Assembly (NCBI GenBank): GCA_016462625.1
Contig: JAEMSV010000050.1
Span: 1 to 27,111, forward strand
Source of the DNA: Solirubrobacteraceae bacterium
GTDB lineage: Bacteria > Actinomycetota > Thermoleophilia > Solirubrobacterales > Solirubrobacteraceae
Direction of reading: 5' to 3'
DNA length: 27,111 bases
In this document: piece by piece, positions 7,213 to 15,085 of the stretch
Layout of the letters: the number at the start of each line of letters is the position of its first letter
Position numbering within the stretch: the first letter of the stretch is position 1
Made by a program: the position numbers and the translations under genes
Notes under the pieces: generated by a model
Database searches by the model: none
Seen by the model: only the letters and a program-made list of their open reading frames with translations
What the model was told of the DNA's origin: nothing

Positions 7213-8999
7213 CCGTCGTCCCTTCCGAGCCGCTCGACCTCGCCGTCCTGAACGACCGCTCGGCGTCGCTCGCGGACGTCAAGCGCGCGCTGCGCGCCGG
7301 CGAGACGGTCCTCGCCGACGCGCCCGAGCTGCGGTTCGGCCTCAGCGCGACGGCCACGCTCGACCTGCTCGCGACGATGCTGCGCCGCCGCGCCCTGACC
7401 CACGGGCTGCGCGCCACGGTGCACCAGGGCTCGCTGGACGCGCACCTCGACAACATCGAGCTCTTCGCCGCCGAGGGGGTCGAGCACCTCGTCCTCGTCA
7501 CGACGCTCGACGCGCTCGTCCCGGCCTTCGAGGCGCGAGCCGCGACCTTCGACGACGACCTGCTCCAGGCGTGTAGCGAGCGGCTGCAGGCCGAGCTGCG
7601 CCTCGCCCTCGACGCCGCTGCCGGGCGCTTCAAGACGATCGACGTCGCGCTGCCGCATCGGCTGTCGCCGCGGACGGACACGCCCTCGAGCCGCGCGATC
7701 GACGACGCCGTCGCCCTGCTTCGAGACGTCACCGCGGCGATCATCGACGACGCCCCCGGCGCGCGCGCGCTCGATCTCGACGCCGCGCTGGCCTCCGTCG
7801 GGTTCCAGGCCGCCGTCGACCCCCGCTTCGCGCTGCGCTTCGGCGCGCCGTACTCCGCCGCAGCGTCCGACGAGATCGCCCGTCGCCTCTTGCTCACCAC
7901 CCGCGCAAGCGCGGGCCGCGTGACGAAGGCGATCGTGCTCGACGCCGACGGCACCCTCTGGGGCGGCATCCTCGGCGAGGACGGCCTCGAAGGGATCGCG
8001 CTCGACCCGACGCACTATCCGGGCAACGCCTTCTGGACCGTCCAGCAGATCCTCCGGGCGCTGCAGCGCCAGGGCGTCCTGCTCTGCCTCGCGTCGAAGA
8101 ACAACCCCGAGGACGTCGCCGAGGCGCTCGAAGACCACCCGGCGATGGTGCTGCGGGCCGGCGACTTCGTCATCAGCAAGGTCAGCTGGGACGACAAGGT
8201 CGACAGCATCGTCGCGATCGCCGAGGAGCTGAACATCGGCCTCGACAGCCTGGTGTTCGTCGACGACTCGGACTTCGAGCTCGCCGCCGTCAGCGAGCGC
8301 CTCCCCGAGGTCACGACCGTCCGGGTCCCGAATGACCCGTGGGCCTGGCCGGGTGAGGCGAACCGCCTCGCGGAGCTCGTGACCACCGGCCGCCGCGGCG
8401 AGAGCGCCGACAAGACCGAGCAGTACCGGGCCCGGGCCGCGGCGCGTGTCGACGCCAGCCGCCACGCGACCCGCGACGACTACCTGCGCTCGCTGGAGCT
8501 GCGGGTCGACCTCAGCGTCGACGACCGCGCATCACTCGCGCGGATCGCCGAGCTCACGCAGAAGTCGAACCAGTTCAACCTCACGACCCGCCGGTACGGA
8601 GAGTCGGAGATCGCCGCGGCGATGGACGACGACGCCTTCGGGGTGTTCGCGCTGACCGTGAGCGACCGTTTCGGCGACCACGGGCTGACCGGTGTCCTGA
8701 TCGCCCACTGCCCCGGCGACGGCGCGGTCGAGGTCGACGCCTTCCTCATGAGCTGCCGCGTGCTCGGGCGAGGCATCGAGCAGTCGTGCTGGGAGGCGCT
8801 GGCCCGTTGGGCGGCCGACCGCGGGTGCACCGAGATCCGCGCGACGTTCCGGCCCACTCAAAAGAACGCCCAGGTGGCCGATTTCTATGACCGACTGGGC
8901 CTGTCGCCGCAGACGCAGTCGACGGAGGCCACGACGTACTCCGCGCCGCTCGCCGCCGTTCCTTCCCCTCCCGACCATCTGAAGGTCCATGTCCACTGA
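7209..8999 (+). CDS. FkbH-like HAD protein
   Basis: 596 residues. An N-terminal region (about 1-235) of SGNH-like type precedes the HAD core: IVLDADGTLWGG with D245 and D247, LASKNNPEDV with K297, and FVDDSDFE with D352-D353. LTQKSNQFNLTTRRY at 450-463 is typical of FkbH proteins and opens a C-terminal GNAT-like domain. Known FkbH enzymes take a glyceryl group from 1,3-bisphosphoglycerate and load it on an ACP, starting methoxymalonyl-ACP or other C3 units; a dedicated ACP gene follows at once (overlap of 11 bases), which fits. An acyltransfer role in glycan modification is also possible. ATG 7209 overlaps the preceding stop (ATGA). Confidence 0.9.
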   Translation: MTVVPSEPLDLAVLNDRSASLADVKRALRAGETVLADAPELRFGLSATATLDLLATMLRRRALTHGLRATVHQGSLDAHLDNIELFAAEGVEHLVLVTTLDALVPAFEARAATFDDDLLQACSERLQAELRLALDAAAGRFKTIDVALPHRLSPRTDTPSSRAIDDAVALLRDVTAAIIDDAPGARALDLDAALASVGFQAAVDPRFALRFGAPYSAAASDEIARRLLLTTRASAGRVTKAIVLDADGTLWGGILGEDGLEGIALDPTHYPGNAFWTVQQILRALQRQGVLLCLASKNNPEDVAEALEDHPAMVLRAGDFVISKVSWDDKVDSIVAIAEELNIGLDSLVFVDDSDFELAAVSERLPEVTTVRVPNDPWAWPGEANRLAELVTTGRRGESADKTEQYRARAAARVDASRHATRDDYLRSLELRVDLSVDDRASLARIAELTQKSNQFNLTTRRYGESEIAAAMDDDAFGVFALTVSDRFGDHGLTGVLIAHCPGDGAVEVDAFLMSCRVLGRGIEQSCWEALARWAADRGCTEIRATFRPTQKNAQVADFYDRLGLSPQTQSTEATTYSAPLAAVPSPPDHLKVHVH

Positions 9000-9246
9000 T
9001 CACGATCAGCAGCTTCGCGAAGTGCTCGCCTCGGTCCTCGAGGTCGACGTCCAGGTGATCACCGACGACGCGAGCCCCGACACGATCGAGTCCTGGGACT
9101 CGCTCGCGCATCTGAACCTCATCCTCGCCCTCGAGGAGGAGTTCGGCGTGACGATCCCCGACGCGGAGGCCGCGGAGCTGACCTCGCTGCCCCTGATCAG
9201 GATCGTGGTCGCCGAGCAGCTCTCCGACACCCGGCGGGCAGCATGA
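8989..9246 (+). CDS. Acyl carrier protein 2
   Basis: 85 residues with the attachment serine S38 in ESWDSLAHLNLI, a textbook carrier motif, and EEFGVTIPD in helix III. It overlaps the 3' end of the FkbH gene by 11 bases and the methyltransferase start by four (ATGA). Pairing with FkbH suggests it carries the FkbH product (a glyceryl-type C3 unit by family precedent) and is distinct from ACP 1, which sits with the ketoacyl synthase. The two ACPs differ clearly in sequence and length, so they are not a recent duplication. Confidence 0.9.
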   Translation: MSTDHDQQLREVLASVLEVDVQVITDDASPDTIESWDSLAHLNLILALEEEFGVTIPDAEAAELTSLPLIRIVVAEQLSDTRRAA

Positions 9247-9980
9247 CGCAGCAGACCACCAGCGCCGCCGAGCACGAGCGTCTCGCCGGCGTCGCGAGCT
9301 GGTTCAGCTCCCACGAGGGCATGAACGGCTGGATCTCCGTCGCCGGCTTCAACGAGCTGCGCCCCTGGTTCACGGGCACGTCGTGCCTCGAGCTCGGCCC
9401 CGCGGACGGGGTCATCACCGCACAGCTGATCGAGTGCTTCGACCGGCTGCACGCCGTCGAGGGCTCAGCGGAGTTCGCCGATCAGCTGCGCGACCGCTAC
9501 GCCGACCGCCCGGGCTTCTCCGTCGACGCGGCGCTGTTCGAGGACTTCCGCACGGACGTCACCTTCGACACGATCTTCGCCAACCACGTGCTCGAGCACG
9601 TGATCGATCCCGTCGCCGTGCTGCAGAGCGCCCGCGAGTGGATCGCGCCCGGCGGCCGGCTCATCGTGGGCGTGCCCAACGCGCTGTCGATCCACCGCCG
9701 CGTCGCGGTCCACATGGGTCTGCTCGGCAGCCCGTACGAGCTGAACGAGACCGACCACCGCCTCGGCCATCGCCGCGTCTACGACCTGGACACGCTGCGG
9801 GCCGATGTCGAGGCCGCCGGCTGGCGCGTCGAGGCCACGGGCGGCACGCTCCTGAAGGTCGTGAGCAACGGCCAGGCCGAGCAGTGGTTCGACGAGTCGA
9901 TGCTCCAGGGCTTCCTGGCGGTCGGCCGCGAGATGCCCGAGGCGTGCGCCGAGGTCTACATCGTCGCGCAGGCCGACTGA
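9243..9980 (+). CDS. Class I SAM-dependent methyltransferase
   Basis: 245 residues. The SAM-binding motif I is LELGPADG (49-56) and the post-II region is FDTIFANHVLEHVIDP (108-123), as in the Methyltransf_11/23 group. PGGRLIVGVPNA follows. The C-terminal part, with ETDHRLGHRRVYD, is common in methyltransferases of polysaccharide loci. It may O-methylate a sugar or a hydroxyl of the carrier-bound acyl group; nothing in the sequence decides between them. Start and stop are both tightly coupled: ATGA with ACP 2 and one base before the next GT. Confidence 0.87.
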   Translation: MTQQTTSAAEHERLAGVASWFSSHEGMNGWISVAGFNELRPWFTGTSCLELGPADGVITAQLIECFDRLHAVEGSAEFADQLRDRYADRPGFSVDAALFEDFRTDVTFDTIFANHVLEHVIDPVAVLQSAREWIAPGGRLIVGVPNALSIHRRVAVHMGLLGSPYELNETDHRLGHRRVYDLDTLRADVEAAGWRVEATGGTLLKVVSNGQAEQWFDESMLQGFLAVGREMPEACAEVYIVAQAD

Positions 9981-9981
9981 G

Positions 9982-11445
9982 ATGGCGGATCCGGTGCTGC
10001 CGCCGCTGCCGGAGAAGCCGGTCATCAGCGTCCTGACGACGGTCTACCAGCACGAGCGGTTCCTCACGCAGGCGCTGGACAGCGTCCTGTCCCAGGACTG
10101 GCCAGAGGATCAGCTCGAGTACGTCGTCATCAACGACGGGTCGACCGACAGCAGCGTCCAGATCCTCGAGCAGTACGCGGCGGCGTACCCGCGGATGCGC
10201 GTCATCCACCAGGAGAACCAGGGCCTGCGCGCCGCCGTGAACCGCGCCATGGACGAGTTGAGCGGCGACTTCATCCGCTGCGTCTCCGGCGACGACATCC
10301 TTCCGCCGGGCGCGCTGCGCACGGCTGCCGAGCACCTCATCGCCAACCCGCACGTCGGTCTCCTCTACACGGACATGACGATGATCGGAGACGACGGCCG
10401 TCTGCTCCATCCGTCCTTCATGGAGGCCCACCGGCTGACGCCGCACACCGGCCGGCCGGTCGACCAGCTCATCCAGGGCAACTTCGTCTCGGGCGGCGGG
10501 GTCATGATCCGCGGCGCCCTCAAGGACCTCGTGCATCCGATCCCGGACCATGCGGCCTGGGAGGACTACTGGTGGGCGTGGCAGATCAGCAGCGTCGCCG
10601 ACATCGACTACCTGCCGGTCAGCACGTACCTCTACCGGATGCACGGCTCGAACCTCGCGCTCGGCGCCACGGGCGAGCGGCTGACGTTCGCGCAGGGCGA
10701 GGAGCTGCGCTTTCGCCGGTGGATGCTGCGAAACCTCGAGCCCGGTCAGGTGAGCGTTCCGGCGGCGCTCAACGGCGTCGCCCAGATCGGCGTCCTCACG
10801 TCCCAGATCGTGGCCGCCACCGCGAAGACGCCCGAGGAGATCCTCCTCGTGAGCGACGAATGGCGGGAGACCGCCGTCGTCGAGGCCGACCAGGCGATCC
10901 GCGCGGGAGCAGACGGCGACCTCGAGAGCGCGACCCTGCACATGGCGCGCGCCCTGGCGCTCGATCCCCATCGGCCCGAGATGGCGCAGCTGTACGCCGA
11001 GCTCCGCGCGGTGGTGTTCGCACCAGCGCCCCAGCCGGCTCCGGCACCCGAGCCCATCGCGGCGGTCCCCGAGCAAGACCTCCGCAGCCTCGTGCTCGTC
11101 GCCGATGCCGACGAGCTGCTCGCCGCACCGGACCTCCTCGCGACCTATGCCGGCGTCATCGCTCCGGACACCGACGCCACGCTGATCATCCACGCCGTCG
11201 ACTGGTCCCCGGCACGGGTGGCCAACGACCTCGGTGACCTCCTCGAGCGCTGCGGGATCCGCCAGGACGCCGCCCCCGACCTCCTCGCGCACGCCGGCCC
11301 CGCCGGGGACCGCCCGGCACTCGTCGAGCGCGCCCACGCCGTCCTCAGCGATGCCGACGCGCCCGGCACGAGGATCGGATCCGGCGACGCGGCGTCGCTG
11401 CAGCAGCTCCTCGAAGTCCACGCCAGCCGTCCCGCCGCTGCCTGA
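9982..11445 (+). CDS. Family 2 glycosyltransferase, paralogue of the one at 2579-4021
   Basis: 487 residues. The GT-A domain shows ISVLTTVYQHERF, NDGS (51-54) and SGDD (102-105). The first 240 or so residues align almost without gaps with the GT at 2579, and shared strings such as TVYQHERF and RVIHQEN point to duplication. The C-terminal half again has a TPR-like helix pair (about 295-345), then a proline-alanine linker (PAPQPAPAPEP) absent from the paralogue, and the LVLVADADELLAAPDLL / ATLIIHAVDW segment. The linker shows that this C-terminal segment is a separable domain. The gene lies between a methyltransferase and a larger GT, so the pair probably adds successive residues. Confidence 0.88.
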   Translation: MADPVLPPLPEKPVISVLTTVYQHERFLTQALDSVLSQDWPEDQLEYVVINDGSTDSSVQILEQYAAAYPRMRVIHQENQGLRAAVNRAMDELSGDFIRCVSGDDILPPGALRTAAEHLIANPHVGLLYTDMTMIGDDGRLLHPSFMEAHRLTPHTGRPVDQLIQGNFVSGGGVMIRGALKDLVHPIPDHAAWEDYWWAWQISSVADIDYLPVSTYLYRMHGSNLALGATGERLTFAQGEELRFRRWMLRNLEPGQVSVPAALNGVAQIGVLTSQIVAATAKTPEEILLVSDEWRETAVVEADQAIRAGADGDLESATLHMARALALDPHRPEMAQLYAELRAVVFAPAPQPAPAPEPIAAVPEQDLRSLVLVADADELLAAPDLLATYAGVIAPDTDATLIIHAVDWSPARVANDLGDLLERCGIRQDAAPDLLAHAGPAGDRPALVERAHAVLSDADAPGTRIGSGDAASLQQLLEVHASRPAAA

Positions 11446-11446
11446 G

Positions 11447-13156
11447 ATGCTCGCCTCCATCGTGATCGTCTGCTGGGGACGGCGGGACATGACCGAACGC
11501 TGCCTCGAGAGCCTCGAACGGGTCCTGGGCCCCGCGCTCGGCACGACGATCGAGCTCGTGCTCGTCGACAACGCGTCGCCCGACGACACCCTGGAGCTGC
11601 TCAACGCCTGGGCGGACCGCGCCCAGGTCATCGCGCTCCCGGAGAACCGGAACTTCGCCGGCGGCTGCAACGCCGGCGGGCGTGCCGCGCGCGGGGACGC
11701 CGTGATCTTCCTGAACAACGACACCGTCGTCGAGCCCGGCGTCATGGAGGGACTCGCGCACACGGTCCTCGAGCCGGGCGTCGCCGCGGCCGGCCCCCGC
11801 CTGCTCTACGCCGACGGCACCATCCAGCACGCCGGAGTCGTCGCGATCCGCCGCCCGACCGGCGCGGTCTTCCCGTACCACGCACACCACTACCACGACG
11901 GGACGATCCCGGCCGCCTGTGCGACGCATGAGGTCGACATGGTCACCGGCGCGTGTCTGGCGATCCGCCGCTCCGTCTTCCTCGAGCTCGACGGCATGGA
12001 CGAGGCGTACGTCAACGGCTACGAGGACATCGACCTCTGCCTGCGGGTGCGGCTGGCGGGCCACGCGATCGTCTACCGCGGCGACCTCGCGTTCCTCCAC
12101 GACGAGGGCGCGACCCGCGGGCAGAACCTCAACGACCTGGCGAACCAGAAGCGGTTCTCGGAGTACTGGAGCCCCCTGCTCGACCCTGACGAGGAGCTCG
12201 CCGGGCGTACGTGGGGGTCGACGGTCGATGGCACCACACCGGTCCGTGATCGTCCCGAGACGACATTGGCGATGGTCGGCCAGCCCCGCGGGCTCGGCTC
12301 TGCCTCCGACGAGATCCGTGCGTTCGTCCTCGCCACCGCACTGGCGGGCAAGCCGGCCGTCGCCCTCGAGCTCCCGATCTCCGCCACCCCGCCCGTGATC
12401 GAGGGAGACCTCGGACGGGCGCTCGACGACGCGCTCCGGCGCCGCCAGCCCGAGCGGGCATTGCGATTCGACGTCCATGCGCACGGCCTCCCCGCGCCCG
12501 AGGGCCTGCATCGCGGGATGCTCCGCGTGGTGCGCGCCGCCGACATCGGGCCCGTGCCGGCCGGCACCCAGCTGCTGCCCGCCGTGCCCGGCGATGACGG
12601 CTTCTGGGTTCCGCCGCCCGTCCACACGCCGCATCCCCGCGCGACGGATCGGGCCGGCGTGATCGTCTCTCTTCCGACCCACCGACCCGAGCTCGCCGCC
12701 GAGGTGCTCGCGGCCCTGCGCGCCGTCGACGCGACGGACGTCCGCATCGTCCCGACGGTCGGATCGCGCGGACTTCAGGAGCAGATCGCGGACGCCTTGC
12801 CCGACGCGGAGCTGCTGCGGCCCTGCGCCCACGATGACGCGTGGCGCGTTGCCGCCGAGACCGCGGAGATCGCGGTATGTGTGGACCCGGACGACGTGTT
12901 CGATCGTCGTGCGCTGATCGCCGCCGCCGTGGGCGCCACGCCCGTCGCGACCTCCGGCGACGGTCCCGCGGGCGCCGTGCTCCCCGAGGTCATCTCCGCC
13001 GCGGGCGGCTCGCTGGATCACGCCCTTGCCGCAGCGCGAGAGCGCGTCGGCGACGGTGCCGAGCTCGCCGCCGTGGTGCGCGAGGTCTGCGACCCCGTCG
13101 GGGTCGCCCGCCAGCTGTACACCGCGCTCGACGCGTACGCCGTCGCGGCGGCCTGA
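11447..13156 (+). CDS. Glycosyltransferase: family 2 domain plus long C-terminal region
   Basis: 569 residues from ATG 11447, one base after the preceding stop; the frame is open further upstream but overlaps that gene out of frame. Residues 1-250 form a rhamnosyltransferase-like GT2 domain: DNAS (41-44), LNND (89-92) as metal site and GYEDIDLCLR (191-200) with the usual ED pair. Residues about 270-569 look like the remains of a GT-B type domain (LAMVGQPRGLGSASDE, IAVCVDPDDVFDRRALIAAA, ATPVATSGDGPAGAV), with no clear nucleotide-binding signature, so it may be structural. It is the last gene of the operon that begins at 4156. Confidence 0.85.
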   Translation: MLASIVIVCWGRRDMTERCLESLERVLGPALGTTIELVLVDNASPDDTLELLNAWADRAQVIALPENRNFAGGCNAGGRAARGDAVIFLNNDTVVEPGVMEGLAHTVLEPGVAAAGPRLLYADGTIQHAGVVAIRRPTGAVFPYHAHHYHDGTIPAACATHEVDMVTGACLAIRRSVFLELDGMDEAYVNGYEDIDLCLRVRLAGHAIVYRGDLAFLHDEGATRGQNLNDLANQKRFSEYWSPLLDPDEELAGRTWGSTVDGTTPVRDRPETTLAMVGQPRGLGSASDEIRAFVLATALAGKPAVALELPISATPPVIEGDLGRALDDALRRRQPERALRFDVHAHGLPAPEGLHRGMLRVVRAADIGPVPAGTQLLPAVPGDDGFWVPPPVHTPHPRATDRAGVIVSLPTHRPELAAEVLAALRAVDATDVRIVPTVGSRGLQEQIADALPDAELLRPCAHDDAWRVAAETAEIAVCVDPDDVFDRRALIAAAVGATPVATSGDGPAGAVLPEVISAAGGSLDHALAAARERVGDGAELAAVVREVCDPVGVARQLYTALDAYAVAAA

Positions 13157-13167
13157 CCGTCGTCAGG
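13152..13167. terminator. Short dyad across two convergent stop codons (weak terminator candidate)
   Basis: CCTGAC and GTCAGG pair around a four-base loop; the dyad includes the TGA of the GT (13154-13156) and the stop of the minus-strand methyltransferase (13163-13165). There is no T-run on either side, so termination here is only a possibility. Confidence 0.25.
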
Positions 13168-14161
13168 ACTGGTCGGCAAGGCGCAGCGTGTGCGCCAGCG
13201 ACGGGTCATCGACGAGCCCCTGTGCGGGCTGCTCGAGCACGGTGGCCCACAGATCGATCGCGTCGGTGCCAGGACGCTGGACCGCGCCGGCCGGCTTGTC
13301 GAGCTGCCGGATCGTCGAGACCGGGTGGCTGTTCGCCGCCGCCCAGTCCGTGAGCCCGGCGTGCTCCCAGGACGCGTCCCGGACCGCGTGCATGAAGACG
13401 TCGGAGGGATCAGCGACCACGTCGTCCTGCGCTCGGCACAGGATCGACATGTAGCCGGTCCGGAGGCCCTCGATCCCCAGCGGCAGGTCCATCTTGCGGT
13501 GGTCGAGATGCAGGCAGTCCACCGGCGCCAGCTTGAGCATCCGCAGCATGTAGTCCAGCAGCGGGATCGTGAGATACCAGAAGGTGTTGGCCTCAGGCTG
13601 GAGCCGGCCGGCGTCGTTGAACTCGGCGCGGAAGCCGGGGTCGTAGACGATGTTCGTCGACACCACCATCATCCCGTTGCGGCGCAGCAGCGACCGGGCA
13701 CTCGCCAGCGCCATCAACGGCGAATAGACGTGGTAGAGCACGCCTGAGAAGTTGATGAAGTCGAAGCTGTGGCCCGCGAGCTTCTTGTGGAGGTCGTACA
13801 GGAGCCCGACGGCCGCGAACTCGAAGTCGACGCCGTAGTAGTGCTGGACCGCGGCCAGTCGGTCGTGGCAGTGCGAGACCGCGTCGCTGGCCACGACCCG
13901 CGCCGCGCCCCTCCGCGCGAGCGATGTCGGCATCAGGCCGTCCATGCTGCCGATGTCCAGGCAGTGCTGCCCCGCGACATCGGCCTTCCGCGACATCATC
14001 CGCGGCAGCATCGGGAAGTTCTCGGGGTAGGTCCCGCGGGTGATCAGCCCGGGCAGCACCTCGACGTTGTAGTACCACTGCACACGCCCGAGCGCGCTGG
14101 CGTAGAACTCCTCGGGCGTCGACGGAAATCCCTGGTCCACGGCACGCGACGCTACCGCCAT
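13163..14161 (-). CDS. Class I SAM-dependent methyltransferase (DUF1698/CmoB-like fold)
   Basis: 332 residues from ATG 14161. SAM motif I is CLDIGSMDGLMP (67-78); FDFINFSGVLYHVYSPL follows, a pattern seen in the DUF1698 group. It is not tRNA-modifying CmoB: the gene sits among glycan genes, and a role in modifying the flagellin sugar is more plausible. A GTG at 14209 would add 16 residues (LGARRRFLNGHTRPR after the start) but lies on the -10 element of the divergent promoter at 14182-14208, so I prefer the ATG. No good ribosome binding site is visible for either start. It converges on the nine-gene operon with six bases between stops. Confidence 0.82.
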   Translation of the reverse strand: MAVASRAVDQGFPSTPEEFYASALGRVQWYYNVEVLPGLITRGTYPENFPMLPRMMSRKADVAGQHCLDIGSMDGLMPTSLARRGAARVVASDAVSHCHDRLAAVQHYYGVDFEFAAVGLLYDLHKKLAGHSFDFINFSGVLYHVYSPLMALASARSLLRRNGMMVVSTNIVYDPGFRAEFNDAGRLQPEANTFWYLTIPLLDYMLRMLKLAPVDCLHLDHRKMDLPLGIEGLRTGYMSILCRAQDDVVADPSDVFMHAVRDASWEHAGLTDWAAANSHPVSTIRQLDKPAGAVQRPGTDAIDLWATVLEQPAQGLVDDPSLAHTLRLADQS

Positions 14162-14181
14162 CCGCGGACGCGTGTGCCCAT

Positions 14182-14208
14182 TCAAGAAGCGCCGGCGCGC
14201 GCCGAGCA
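14182..14208 (+). promoter_or_regulatory. Candidate sigma-28 (FliA-type) promoter of the TPR-hexapeptide acyltransferase
   Basis: TCAA at 14182-14185, 15 bases, GCCGAGCA at 14201-14208. ATG 14219 is only ten bases further on, so the transcript would have almost no leader. The element fills the gap between two divergent genes. Confidence 0.65.
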
Positions 14209-14218
14209 CACGGGTGAC

Positions 14219-15085
14219 ATGCAGCTTCCCTCAACCGGTCCGGTCGACGCACTGCTCGAAGAGGCCCACGCCCTCTTTGCGGCGGGGAGCTTCGCCGAGG
14301 CCGGAAACCGCCTGGAGCGCGCCCTGCCGATGTCCACGGGCGACCCCGCGCGACACCGCGAGATCTGCGGCGACCTCGCCGTGGTGGCCGCGGCGGACGG
14401 GCGATACGACGAGGCGACGGCGATCGCCACCCAGGTCCTCGAGGCCGAGGCCGGACACCCGGGGGCGCTCGAGGTCCTCGCCCACTGCACGCAGGCGCGC
14501 GAGCAGCTCGCAGGCGCCGAAGCGCTGTCCCGTGAGATCCAGGCCGCGCGCGTCGAGCAGTTCATGCGGCTCTCGACGTGCACCCGCGTGTTAGGCGATC
14601 CGGTTCGCACGCAGGCCGTGCAGTTCGTCGGCCTCGGCCGCGTGACGCTCGGGCACAACGTGCAGTTCGGCTGGCCCAGCTCTCCAGGCTTCTACAGCGG
14701 CTACGCGTACGTCGAGGCGCGCAATCGCCAGACGCACATCGAGATCGGCGAGAACGTCGTCTTCAACAACAGTCCCGTCCTGATCGGCGAAGGACCGGGC
14801 ATCCGGATCGGCGCCGAGACCCTGTTCGGTCCGTCGATCCAGATCATGGACACCGATGCGCACGACCTCCACCCGCGCCGTCGGCACGGCGGCAAGATCG
14901 AGACCGCACACGTCGACATCGGCCGCAACGTCTTCCTCGGCTCGAGCGTGATCGTGACGAAGGGCGTGACGATCGGTGACGACACCGTTGTCGGCGCCGC
15001 GTCCGTCGTCACCAAGTCCCTGCCCGCGGGCGTGATCGCCGGCGGCAATCCGGCGCGCGTCATCCGCGAGCTGGACTACGACTGA
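14219..15085 (+). CDS. TPR-hexapeptide (LbH) acyltransferase
   Basis: 288 residues. The N-terminal 110 residues are alanine- and glutamate-rich helices of TPR type (ALLEEAHALFAAGSFAEAG; GRYDEATAIATQVLEAEAGHP). Residues about 138-285 form a left-handed beta helix with hexapeptide repeats (IGENVVF, IRIGAETLFG, VDIGRNVFLGSSVIV, VTIGDDTVVGAASVV) and end in GVIAGGNPARVIREL, the standard end of sugar O- and N-acetyltransferases. D211-x-D-x-H215 in DTDAHDLH is the likely catalytic region. FdtC, the N-acetyltransferase for dTDP-Fuc3N, is of this class, so it is one candidate for acylating the aminosugar here; the GNAT enzyme at 4156 is the other. Its last ten bases overlap the end of the convergent DUF354 gene. 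Confidence 0.88.
   Translation: MQLPSTGPVDALLEEAHALFAAGSFAEAGNRLERALPMSTGDPARHREICGDLAVVAAADGRYDEATAIATQVLEAEAGHPGALEVLAHCTQAREQLAGAEALSREIQAARVEQFMRLSTCTRVLGDPVRTQAVQFVGLGRVTLGHNVQFGWPSSPGFYSGYAYVEARNRQTHIEIGENVVFNNSPVLIGEGPGIRIGAETLFGPSIQIMDTDAHDLHPRRRHGGKIETAHVDIGRNVFLGSSVIVTKGVTIGDDTVVGAASVVTKSLPAGVIAGGNPARVIRELDYD

Noticed and set aside
9661..11763. Very long minus-strand open frame (about 700 codons) opposite two GTs
   Set aside because: It mirrors the codon periodicity of the high-G+C plus-strand genes, has no family motif, and the plus strand carries clear GT signatures. The same holds for other long antisense frames such as 6927-8465, 11345-13021 and 18531-19952.
13163..14161. Assignment as tRNA-modifying CmoB
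   Set aside because: Only the fold pattern is shared; the neighbours are glycan genes and CmoB-specific residues could not be verified.
14162..14209. GTG 14209 as the start of the minus-strand methyltransferase
   Set aside because: The added 16 residues have no family character and the region is the -10 and spacer of the divergent promoter.
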